Assembly (NCBI GenBank): GCA_045125935.1
Contig: JBGVNW010000053.1
Coordinates: forward strand, 1 to 64,000
Direction of reading: 5' to 3'
From: CAG-877 sp045125935
GTDB taxonomy: Bacteria; Bacillota_I; Bacilli_A; RF39; UBA660
Length of the DNA stretch: 64,000 bases
Shown here: in pieces, positions 7,240-15,002 of the stretch
Position numbering within the stretch: position 1 is the stretch's first letter
How the letters are laid out: every line of letters begins with the position of its first letter
Notes under the pieces: model-generated
What the model was told of the DNA's origin: nothing
What the model saw: only the letters and a program-made list of their open reading frames with translations
Databases searched by the model: none
Program-made: the position numbers and the translations under genes

Positions 7240-8731
7240 AGCTAACCCCACTCTCTTTATTTCTCTGTCCTTCTAATTCTTTAATTTTATTAATTGTAGC
7301 ACTTATTTTATTATTAAGTTCTAGAGAAAATTGTTGTAGTTGTTCAAGTTCTCTTCTGTGATATGCAATTTCATCCTCTCGTCTTTTATCTTCAGGAGAT
7401 TTATAATAATCAGAAAGAACTTCTAATCTTTGAATAGAAGAATTAATAGCACCTTCTCCAATTCTATCCCAACCTGTAAAACGATTCCAAGCCTGTCTCT
7501 TATAAGGAAGCGCTAATTGTTCTAATAAATCTTTAATACTTAAGCCTCTTGTACTAACTTCTATCGCAAAAGCTTTAGGTAATCCCATTCTAGACTGCAT
7601 ATCTACTCTATCCGAACTATCTAAATCAAGGTTTGGATTTATTCCTCTAAATTTACAATTAAGAACTCTTATAGTTCCCATTACTTCTAATCTAGCATCT
7701 CCACTAAATAATGAATTTAACCGTTCACGATTATCACCCAGTGCCAATAATTGTCCAATACTTACAATACCATTCCTACTTAATTTCTCTATAATTTTTT
7801 TATTAAATAGATATTCCATATCAGCTAACTTAATATCACTAAAATCCGTATCCTCTTCATAATCAAGTTCTGTATTAAACTTAACAACATCATAAAACTG
7901 AGACCATATCTTTAAACTTGTTTTGACATAACATCTTTCTCGTGGAGAAAGAATAATTTTATTTTCGTACATTTTCTCTACAAACTCAGGTGTAATCATT
8001 CTACATGGTATGCTACTTATTAATGATGGTTCCCTCTTCAAAAATTCTAAACACATTTCTGGAGTAAGTTCCGAAGTAGGAACATATTTAAAAGATAAAG
8101 GATCAACCGCTAACGCCACTTCATATAATTTCTTTTCGTCATCAGTTGTTTCCACTATAGTACATTTTTTATCTTCTGGAACAGATCTTAAACTTTTACC
8201 CCAGGTACTAACAGAAAGTAAACATCTCTCAAGTGTTCTTTGTTCTACAGGTAATTTCGATAAAGCTAATATATGATTAACTAAAGCTTGATTAACGACT
8301 TTATCAGTCAAATACTCCTCTGGTATATCACTAATAGCTTCATAAAATCTTGCTGCCATAATCGCATAAATTTCTTCTACCGCAGCACTTCCTGCTTCTC
8401 TTTCTACTTTCTTTATATCCATCCATTGTAAATTTTCTTTATAGCTTGTGTTTTCTGCGATAATCTTTAATAATTCTGAAGTATGAAATTTACGAGGCGC
8501 ATAACAACAAATATCCGGTGCAGTAGCACAAGCAAATTCCCAAAACTCTGGATCATCTCTTAATTCAGGATTCATGATCATCATCTTTCCCTTTACTTCA
8601 TCATTACGAACATGACCAAAATAATTTTTTGTTCCAGTTTCTTTATTCAATACATAAAGTGGAAAATTCTTTCCTTTCCAAAAATCACTATCAATAAATA
8701 TTCCATTCATCCACTCATATTTATATTCCAT
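7226..8731 (-). CDS. Unknown 501-aa protein with repeated helical motifs and coiled coil
   Basis: No enzyme motif is recognised. Around residues 215-265 it has helix-pair units such as TPEMCLEFLKREPSLISSIP that resemble DUF4116-type repeats. Residues ~310-350 (FNKKIIEKLSRNGIVSIGQL) resemble the helix-hairpin-helix of RNA polymerase alpha C-terminal domains. Residues ~445-495 form a charged coiled coil. There is no signal peptide or membrane segment, so it is probably cytoplasmic. These similarities are from pattern only. ATG 8731 has GGGGATG upstream. It ends overlapping a 43-aa gene, and the two share a terminator. Confidence 0.75.
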   Translation of the reverse strand: MEYKYEWMNGIFIDSDFWKGKNFPLYVLNKETGTKNYFGHVRNDEVKGKMMIMNPELRDDPEFWEFACATAPDICCYAPRKFHTSELLKIIAENTSYKENLQWMDIKKVEREAGSAAVEEIYAIMAARFYEAISDIPEEYLTDKVVNQALVNHILALSKLPVEQRTLERCLLSVSTWGKSLRSVPEDKKCTIVETTDDEKKLYEVALAVDPLSFKYVPTSELTPEMCLEFLKREPSLISSIPCRMITPEFVEKMYENKIILSPRERCYVKTSLKIWSQFYDVVKFNTELDYEEDTDFSDIKLADMEYLFNKKIIEKLSRNGIVSIGQLLALGDNRERLNSLFSGDARLEVMGTIRVLNCKFRGINPNLDLDSSDRVDMQSRMGLPKAFAIEVSTRGLSIKDLLEQLALPYKRQAWNRFTGWDRIGEGAINSSIQRLEVLSDYYKSPEDKRREDEIAYHRRELEQLQQFSLELNNKISATINKIKELEGQRNKESGVSYVKK

Positions 8732-8775
8732 AAAATCATCCCCTAAATTGATTCATATTATAACATAAGTACAAA

Positions 8776-8803
8776 CAAAAAGAAACCCTATCTATGGGTT
8801 CCT
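8776..8803 (-). terminator. Terminator of the two-component operon
   Basis: Minus-strand GGAACCC/GGGTTTC stem with a short loop and T5 run. It overlaps the histidine kinase stop. Confidence 0.7.
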
Positions 8804-10068
8804 TTTGTAATAATAAATGATACGCCCTTCTTTTCATTAACAATCTTAATATCATAATTCATTAAATTGAGTGTTTTTTTAACAATCGATAAGCCAAGCC
8901 CAAATTCACCTTTGATTCCCTTTCGGAACGGAGTAAAAATTCCTTCAAGAAAATCTTTATCAATATTATCACCGTCATTATATAAAACAAGTTTATTTTG
9001 CTTAGCCGTAATTTTTATAGTCGTAGTAGCATATCTCATAAAATTACTAAGTAAATTATCTAAAATTGTTTCCCAGTGTTCTACTGTACCAACAAAGTAT
9101 GATTTTTTATCAATATCAACTATAAAGTTAATATCTTTTCTATGGAATTTAAACTTTTCTACTTCCGTATTAATTATTTCTTCCATATTAACTGGTACAA
9201 CTTCAATATTCTTAGTACTTTTAAGATAATCGAGTTTATTTAAATAAAGAAGTGAGTGTACTTTTTGTTCTAATTTAGCAGTTTGTTCTTTAATGATGTT
9301 TAGAGCGGTTGCTTCATCTTCTACATCATCTTCAACTGCTTCTATATATGATTTTATAACAGTGAGAGGTGTCTTAAAATCATGTGAAATATTTTGATAC
9401 ATTTGATTACGATATTCTTCTTGATTAATTAAAGAAAGGCGCATATCTTCTATTGCTAATGCGAGTGCTCTAATCTCATCATCAGTTTCAAAATCAACTG
9501 TATGATTATAATCAGGATTATCAATATTATCAATCTTACTTTTTAGTTTCTCTATCTTTCTAACTGTAAAAGAGGACCAAGCTGTAAGTATTAAACCAAT
9601 AAGTAAACAAGTTACTAATACTATTGGAAATATTGCGCCAAGAATAGCATTCTTCGTTTTATTAATATAACTATCATCAGATAAAGCTATTTTCACAATT
9701 CTATCACTTTTAATAGTATAGTAATAATAGTTTTTATGATTATATGTAAACTTTCCGTAATTATCTGTAATTTTATCAAGTAAAGTGTTTAAACTATCAA
9801 CTTCAATAATATCTCTTAAATTATTTGTAGCAGTAGTCTCATTTCCAGATACATAGATATAAGCTATTTCTGTATCTAATATCTTATAATCCATATTACC
9901 AGTATTAACTAGTTTTAAAGGCTCGCTCAAATAAACATAAAGATTATTTTCTGCAACGGGTATTATCATTTTAGGTAGTACTAATCCAAGTAAGATAAAC
10001 AGTAGAATAAAAGCTAATCCAATTAACCAAATTAGTTGTTTACTAAGTTTATTTTCTGAATTTCTCAT
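8788..10068 (-). CDS. Sensor histidine kinase
   Basis: 426 aa, membrane bound. Membrane helix at 12-33, extracytoplasmic sensor ~34-138, second helix 141-164, HAMP linker ~165-215, HisKA domain with phospho-accepting H229 in SHDFKTPL, and an ATPase domain with N-box 332-347, G1 NDGDN (364-368) and G2 GLGLSI (390-395). The signal is unknown; the ~105-residue sensor has many Tyr, Thr and Asn and no cysteine. The start overlaps the response-regulator stop by 4 bp, so the two form one operon and presumably a cognate pair. No transporter or target operon is adjacent. Confidence 0.93.
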   Translation of the reverse strand: MRNSENKLSKQLIWLIGLAFILLFILLGLVLPKMIIPVAENNLYVYLSEPLKLVNTGNMDYKILDTEIAYIYVSGNETTATNNLRDIIEVDSLNTLLDKITDNYGKFTYNHKNYYYYTIKSDRIVKIALSDDSYINKTKNAILGAIFPIVLVTCLLIGLILTAWSSFTVRKIEKLKSKIDNIDNPDYNHTVDFETDDEIRALALAIEDMRLSLINQEEYRNQMYQNISHDFKTPLTVIKSYIEAVEDDVEDEATALNIIKEQTAKLEQKVHSLLYLNKLDYLKSTKNIEVVPVNMEEIINTEVEKFKFHRKDINFIVDIDKKSYFVGTVEHWETILDNLLSNFMRYATTTIKITAKQNKLVLYNDGDNIDKDFLEGIFTPFRKGIKGEFGLGLSIVKKTLNLMNYDIKIVNEKKGVSFIITKGTHR

Positions 10069-10724
10069 GATAATCTATACCCATATCCATAAATTGCATT
10101 AAGATTTAATTTAGGCATCTTTTTTCTAAGTCTCCTAACTAAATCATCAACAACTCGATCTGATCCAAAATAATCAATTCCCCATACAGCATTTAAAATT
10201 TCTTCTCTTGAGAAGCTCTTATCTAAATGCTTTAAGAACACAACTAATAAATCAAATTCTAAAGTTGTAAGTTTAATTTCTTTTCCATTCAAAGATACTA
10301 ATCTTTTAACTAAATCAATCGAGTAATCACCATAAGTAATAATGTCTGCTACATCTTCTTTATATACTCGCTTGATTATCTTATTAACTCTTAAAACTAA
10401 TTCTTTAGTTGAATAAGGCTTTGTAATATAATCATCACTTCCTAGTTCAAGACCCAATATTTTATCTAAGTCCTGATCTCTAGCTGATGTAAATATCACT
10501 GGAACATTTTCGTCTTTTTCACGAATAGCTTTAATTATATCGTACCCATTAACGTCATCTGCTAACATAATATCAAGTATCCATAAATCTGGGTTTTGAT
10601 CAATATAACCTATCGCATCTTTACCTTTGGTAAAACAGACAACATTATATTCTGCCTTTTCTAAATAAGCTTTAATAAGTGTCGCAAGATCAACTTCATC
10701 TTCTACTAAACAGATAGTATACAT
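10065..10724 (-). CDS. OmpR-family response regulator
   Basis: 219 aa. The receiver domain carries phospho-acceptor D51 (WILDIML), the acidic pair at 8-10 and K102 (TKPYS); the C-terminal winged helix (~130-219) ends in GYGYRLS, typical of OmpR/PhoB regulators. It is presumably phosphorylated by the kinase encoded 4 bp downstream. The long upstream leader contains two copies of ATGGGAAA at a 10-bp period ahead of a promoter lacking a -35 box, the layout expected for autoregulation by a regulator of this class. Confidence 0.93.
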   Translation of the reverse strand: MYTICLVEDEVDLATLIKAYLEKAEYNVVCFTKGKDAIGYIDQNPDLWILDIMLADDVNGYDIIKAIREKDENVPVIFTSARDQDLDKILGLELGSDDYITKPYSTKELVLRVNKIIKRVYKEDVADIITYGDYSIDLVKRLVSLNGKEIKLTTLEFDLLVVFLKHLDKSFSREEILNAVWGIDYFGSDRVVDDLVRRLRKKMPKLNLNAIYGYGYRLS

Positions 10725-10786
10725 TCCTAATCACCACCAATAGTATACCATTAAATTCTAAATTCTTCTATTACCTTATACCTATT

Positions 10787-10884
10787 CCTCCTTTATATAT
10801 ATAAAGTTAAGTATAATTATCTAATCATCATATTTTTCTTTTATCTTATGTTATTACCTCCTTTACACATTCATCATACCTCCT
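10787..10884 (-). other. Leader with three orphan Shine-Dalgarno sequences
   Basis: AGGAGG occurs at 10879-10884, 10857-10862 and 10787-10792 on the minus strand, none placed before a long reading frame. The first precedes a three-codon frame (ATG AAT GTG TAA). The others are followed within about ten bases by ATA-AGR and a nearby stop. The region separates the predicted response-regulator promoter from its start codon. They may be minimal leader ORFs or ribosome-standby sites. Confidence 0.5.
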
Positions 10885-10885
10885 A

Positions 10886-10928
10886 AATATAGTCGAAATA
10901 TCGCACATTTATGGGAAATTATGGGAAA
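10886..10928 (-). promoter_or_regulatory. Predicted activator-dependent promoter of the two-component operon
   Basis: -10 TATATT (10886-10891) with no recognisable -35. In its place are two direct repeats, ATGGGAAA at 10911-10918 and 10921-10928, exactly 10 bp apart, as for OmpR/PhoB-family operators. Assignment to the adjacent regulator is inference. Confidence 0.5.
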
Positions 10929-10937
10929 AATGAAAAA

Positions 10938-10957
10938 ACACTAGAATATCTAGCATT
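10938..10957 (-). terminator. Short hairpin terminator after a gene remnant
   Basis: Minus strand GCTAGA-TAT-TCTAGT stem followed by GTTTTTTC. It directly follows the stop of a 26-codon frame. Confidence 0.5.
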
Positions 10958-11038
10958 TTAATCTGAAATAAATATTATCTCGGCACAACCATTACCAGTA
11001 TTTTCAATCATAGTTGTTATATCACTGTGTGTAGGCAT
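10958..11038 (-). pseudogene. 26-codon frame, probable gene remnant
   Basis: ATG 11038 to TAA 10958, encoding a peptide that starts MPTHSDITTMIENTGN. There is no ribosome site and an in-frame stop lies five codons upstream. An intrinsic terminator follows immediately, which suggests this is the 3' end of a lost gene whose terminator survives. A real microprotein is less likely. Confidence 0.3.
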
Positions 11039-11082
11039 AGCCAATTTCTATGAATGAAGTGCTGTAATAGGCAACAAAAAAA

Positions 11083-11101
11083 TTCTAGTATAGACTAGAA
11101 C
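11083..11101 (-). terminator. Intrinsic terminator of the HAD nucleotidase gene
   Basis: TTCTAGT-CTAT-ACTAGAA stem followed by a T7 run on the minus strand, directly after the stop codon at 11102. Confidence 0.8.
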
Positions 11102-11650
11102 TTAATTCTTCATACTTTTTAATACATATTCAACATCTTCCCAAGAAGTAACTCTATCTTTAACCTCTGGGTACATATTTTTATCGTCAAATAAAATTGC
11201 CTTTATACCATATTTTTTTAAAACTTCATAATTTGCAAAATCATCATCAATCATTACATCAATTTTATTTTTTTCACAAATTCTAGCCTTCTCTTCTTTA
11301 TATGAATGACTATTATAACCTTTGAAATGAATATCATTCTCTTCTAACCATTCTAAAGTAACATAGTCCACTTTAGTTGAAGAGGGCATAAACTCATCAC
11401 CTCTAGCAGTGATAATATAAATATCATGTTTTTTCAAGAATTTTTCATACACATCTTTAAAATTATCTTTTAATTCTGCTTCCTTTATAATATTAACGAA
11501 ATATCTCTTTAAAAATTTTGTTCTCTCACTCTTTCTCATAAATATATCAGCCATCTCTATACCTTCTTCTAAAGCATAAGTTCTAGCCCATTTATTTAAA
11601 CCTTCTGATGTTTTACAAACTGTATCATCTAAATCCATTCCGATTCGCAT
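11102..11650 (-). CDS. HAD-superfamily 5'-nucleotidase (NT5C/YqfW-like)
   Basis: 182 aa. HAD motif I is MDLDDTV with nucleophile D6 and general acid D8; motif II is ITARGDE; motif IV is DVMIDDD. The cap is the short C1 type of the NT5C (5'(3')-deoxyribonucleotidase) family. Likely dephosphorylates a nucleoside monophosphate; the exact substrate is not readable. ATG 11650 follows AAAGGAGTAG and lies 11 bp after the ylbL stop, so the two are probably co-transcribed. Confidence 0.82.
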   Translation of the reverse strand: MRIGMDLDDTVCKTSEGLNKWARTYALEEGIEMADIFMRKSERTKFLKRYFVNIIKEAELKDNFKDVYEKFLKKHDIYIITARGDEFMPSSTKVDYVTLEWLEENDIHFKGYNSHSYKEEKARICEKNKIDVMIDDDFANYEVLKKYGIKAILFDDKNMYPEVKDRVTSWEDVEYVLKSMKN

Positions 11651-11661
11651 ATACTACTCCT

Positions 11662-12711
11662 TTACTTCAAAGTCTCAAGCTTTTCAATCGCCTCTTCAAC
11701 TGTTGAAACTTCTATTAACTTAATTTTTAGCTTCTTTTCTTTCTTTATTTTAACACATTCTTCATAATTGTCACCACTTGGTACTAAAAATACATCTGCA
11801 TCTCCTGCTTCAGCCCCCAAAAGTTTATATTTTACTCCACCAATTTCACCAACAGATCCATCCATCTCAATTGTACCAGTACCAGCAATTTTCAATGAAT
11901 TAGTTAAATCCCCTTCTGTTAATTTATCATAAATTGCGAGTGTTGTTATAAGTCCCGCTGAAGGACCAGACTCATCACTTTCAAATTTCAATTCAATCTC
12001 TGGATCCGTCTCATATTTATTTACAACTTGTAAATAAACTCCCATAACAATACGTCCATTTTCATCATGTAACTTAGTTTCAAACACAACCTCTTTACTA
12101 TCACGAAGCACCTTTATTTTAGCCATCTCTCCAACAGTAAGAGTTTGAATATAACTTTGATATTCTCCCAATGTATCAAACGATTCATCATTAATACTAA
12201 GCAATACATCCCCAACTTTAAAAAACGAACCATAATCACTTATAACAGAAATTACATAAATTTTAGTATCGACAACCTCACACTTTTTATCAGCTAATTT
12301 ATAAGCCCAATAAATAGCAGTACTATTAGCACTCAACAAATCCAAATCACTTCTAAACTCAATATCTTCAATACTTTCAGTTGTATCATATTTATAAAGA
12401 TCAGCACTTTCTCTATCCCAAGTCGGAATAACATAACTTAATAAATATGGTCCTAAAGTTCCAACCAACTCAGATACATAAGACATATTAAAACTACCAT
12501 CACTAGCATATTCATCTTCAATCTCAATACGCTCACCAACATCACTTATCCCCCCACCAATAACAATATAATAATTTACTGGATAAAAGAATAATATTAA
12601 TATGAGTAAACAAGCTATTAAAAACTTATACTCATCCCTAATAAAATCTTTTATTTCATCAAATATATTTTTAATCCTATTTACGACATTATTTTTAACC
12701 TTTTTATTCAT
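11662..12711 (-). CDS. ylbL: YlbL-type PDZ/Lon-like secreted protease
   Basis: 349 aa. A single N-terminal membrane helix (~30-52) anchors it with the rest outside. A PDZ-like region (~150-215) precedes a Lon-type serine protease domain. Ser251 (SGPSAG) and Lys294 (IGGVKYK) sit 43 residues apart, as in the Lon catalytic dyad. Family knowledge: YlbL/SepM processes extracellular or envelope peptides. It is divergent from ylbJ only 40 bp away, and ylbJ and ylbL are also neighbours in Bacillus, which supports both names. Confidence 0.9.
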   Translation of the reverse strand: MNKKVKNNVVNRIKNIFDEIKDFIRDEYKFLIACLLILILFFYPVNYYIVIGGGISDVGERIEIEDEYASDGSFNMSYVSELVGTLGPYLLSYVIPTWDRESADLYKYDTTESIEDIEFRSDLDLLSANSTAIYWAYKLADKKCEVVDTKIYVISVISDYGSFFKVGDVLLSINDESFDTLGEYQSYIQTLTVGEMAKIKVLRDSKEVVFETKLHDENGRIVMGVYLQVVNKYETDPEIELKFESDESGPSAGLITTLAIYDKLTEGDLTNSLKIAGTGTIEMDGSVGEIGGVKYKLLGAEAGDADVFLVPSGDNYEECVKIKKEKKLKIKLIEVSTVEEAIEKLETLK

Positions 12712-12751
12712 TATATCACCTTGTTTAATTATAACAAAGAAATGGAGAAAT

Positions 12752-13633
12752 ATGAAAAGAAATTATCAAACCCTAACAATTATACTTATAACAACCTTAT
12801 TAATATCTTATTTATTAAATGCCAATTTAATAGTAAAAAGTATTTTAGACCATACAAATCTCTTTCTCACTAAACTATTCCCCACAAGCTTTATCATTTA
12901 TATTTTATCATCCATTTTAATTGACTATGGAATTATAAATCTATTATCCAAATTAAAATTAAATGGTAATATTACTTATGTTACTTTAATGAGTTTTATT
13001 AGTGGTTTTCCTAGTGGAGCTAAATATACAAAAGAATTATTAGATAAAAATTTAATTTCTGATAAAACAGCCAATTATCTAATAACATATACCAATTTTC
13101 CTAATCCAATATTTTTATTAGGACCAATTTCTACAATACTAAATAAAAAATTAGCAATAAAACTATTATTTATAATAATCATAAGTAATTTTATAATTTC
13201 TCTTATCTTTAAACCCAAAGAAAAAGACATAGTAAAAACCAAAAATGTACCACCTACCACCATTGCAATCTCCCTGAAAAACGCTACCTATAACGCAATT
13301 AAAACATTATTAATTGTTTATAGTACTTCTCTTTTCTTTTACTTAATATCTGTAATTATCACTAAATATTTTACATTTTCACCTCTAAATTATGTAATTC
13401 TAAATAGTGTATTTGATCTAACTAAAGGAATATTCTCTACTCCCATAATTTCTGATATTACAACAAGAGCATTAATTATCTTAATATTACTATCGCTAGG
13501 AAGTATTTCTATTCATATACAAATAAAAAGTATCATTTCTGATACTTCTATAAAATATAAAAATTATTTATTAGGGCGAATTCTTCAAGTAACAATAGCA
13601 ATAACTTTATTCTTATTAATTAGAAATAATTGA
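12752..13633 (+). CDS. ylbJ: YlbJ-like integral membrane protein (gate/nucleoside-recognition fold)
   Basis: 293 aa from ATG 12752 (ATGGAG upstream); in-frame starts further 5' would run back through the divergent ylbL coding region. About eight hydrophobic helices. The segment SFISGFPSGAKYTKELLD and the later NFPNPIF motif match the YlbJ family, which is needed for spore cortex formation in Bacillus. The 3' end overlaps the convergent pseudopilin by 14 bp. Whether the role here is sporulation is open, although the window also holds sigK and a SpoIIID-like gene. Confidence 0.8.
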   Translation: MKRNYQTLTIILITTLLISYLLNANLIVKSILDHTNLFLTKLFPTSFIIYILSSILIDYGIINLLSKLKLNGNITYVTLMSFISGFPSGAKYTKELLDKNLISDKTANYLITYTNFPNPIFLLGPISTILNKKLAIKLLFIIIISNFIISLIFKPKEKDIVKTKNVPPTTIAISLKNATYNAIKTLLIVYSTSLFFYLISVIITKYFTFSPLNYVILNSVFDLTKGIFSTPIISDITTRALIILILLSLGSISIHIQIKSIISDTSIKYKNYLLGRILQVTIAITLFLLIRNN

Positions 13634-14276
13634 TTGGACATACAATATCAATACCATATCTTGTATCTAAATCTGGATGATAAAAACCAACATAGAAAGT
13701 AAACACATCACTATCAGTAGAAACCACAACATTATTTATTCTGAAATCATATATTTTGCATCCCTCTATACCACCAGTACATTTACTACTATCAGTCGCA
13801 ACATTATTACCATTATATCCATAACCTAAATCAGGTAATTTATATGTTGTATAATCATCTCCTCCAGGAGTACCATAACTAATACTTAAAACATCATCAG
13901 AATCATTCAAACAATAAGCCGATGTAGAGTCAAAGCATTCACCAAAATCAGTAGCATAATCAGCACTTACTTCTAAAACCTTTGTAGTACCATCTCGAAA
14001 AGTTAATTCAACCTTATAATATTTATCTACTGCCGTATTTAATTGTTCAATAATATTTGCATCAACCAACCCTTTTTTAACTAAATCATCCTGAATTTCT
14101 TTAGTTAAAAGATTCTTATATGAAACAATTTTATCACGATCTGATTCAATACTTTGCTTATTCTTATATGCTGTAACGGTACTATACATTGATACAACCA
14201 AAACAATCATCAATACAAAGCAAACTAATATTTCAACTGCCGTTAAGCCCTTATTATTAAGTTTTGCTAATCCCAT
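13620..14276 (-). CDS. Pseudopilin / minor pilin
   Basis: 218 aa. N-terminus LNNKGLTAVEILVCFVLMIV is a class III prepilin signal with Gly, Glu+5 and a hydrophobic helix. The head has six or more Cys (CFDSTSAYC, CTGGIEGC), probably disulphide-bonded outside the cell. The upstream pseudopilin stop and this start share a TAATG junction, so the pair is translationally coupled. Likely a minor pilin initiating or tipping the fibre driven by the divergent ATPase at 15003. Confidence 0.82.
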   Translation of the reverse strand: MGLAKLNNKGLTAVEILVCFVLMIVLVVSMYSTVTAYKNKQSIESDRDKIVSYKNLLTKEIQDDLVKKGLVDANIIEQLNTAVDKYYKVELTFRDGTTKVLEVSADYATDFGECFDSTSAYCLNDSDDVLSISYGTPGGDDYTTYKLPDLGYGYNGNNVATDSSKCTGGIEGCKIYDFRINNVVVSTDSDVFTFYVGFYHPDLDTRYGIDIVCPINYF

Positions 14277-14914
14277 TATTTTTTCACCTCAATTGTAGAA
14301 TATGCATAATAATCATTACCATCTTTAGTACGATGATATTCAACAGTTACCCTGTATTTTGCTCTATTCAAAGAAACAATTTTATTATAATTTGGTAAAA
14401 ATGAAAGATAATCAGCTAAATTGTTAGCAAAAATTCCACTTCCATCGCTGCCCTCAGCAGTAGCTTTAAAATTTGTCAAATTAAATGTTGAAATATATAT
14501 ACAAGGTTTACCATCTGCAGAATTACTAGCAACTTCTGTACCATCATCTTTACGTCTAACAATCTCTAATTTTTCAACCAATTTATTACATAAATTTATA
14601 GTAGTAACATCTCCACTAATTATATCTGTATTACAATCAAATTGATGATAATAATTATCATGAGTAACATTATAAGCAATCGTATTTGCAGTATCTGCAC
14701 TACCAAAAGTAACATTATTACTTTGAATTATTTTTTTTATCCAATAAACTCCATATTTTCCATCAATATCATCAAATACTTCTCTTCTCTCATATTCAGC
14801 CATTATTGGGTAATAATTACTGTAAATAATCGAGAAAATTGACATTGTAAACACCGCTACAATAAGTGTCTCAACAAGCATAAACCCCTTATTATTCAAT
14901 TTTTTCTTTTTCAT
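14276..14914 (-). CDS. Pseudopilin / minor pilin
   Basis: 212 aa. N-terminus LNNKGFMLVETLIVAVFTMS has the prepilin Gly, Glu+5 and hydrophobic stretch. The head domain has three Cys. It is the first gene of a two-pilin unit running away from the PilB-type ATPase gene; the 88 bp between their start codons hold the divergent control region. ATG 14914 follows AAGGAGAG. Confidence 0.82.
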   Translation of the reverse strand: MKKKKLNNKGFMLVETLIVAVFTMSIFSIIYSNYYPIMAEYERREVFDDIDGKYGVYWIKKIIQSNNVTFGSADTANTIAYNVTHDNYYHQFDCNTDIISGDVTTINLCNKLVEKLEIVRRKDDGTEVASNSADGKPCIYISTFNLTNFKATAEGSDGSGIFANNLADYLSFLPNYNKIVSLNRAKYRVTVEYHRTKDGNDYYAYSTIEVKK

Positions 14915-14924
14915 AACTCTCTCC

Positions 14925-14953
14925 TTGCCATTATCATAAAACTATTATATAAT
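14925..14953 (+). promoter_or_regulatory. Promoter of the pilus ATPase gene
   Basis: TTGCCA (14925-14930), 17-bp spacer, TATAAT (14948-14953). The ribosome site AAAGGGG lies just upstream of ATG 15003. Confidence 0.75.
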
Positions 14954-15002
14954 AAAATATAGTAAAATACCATACTAAAAGTAAACAAAAGGGGTTGAAA
15001 CA

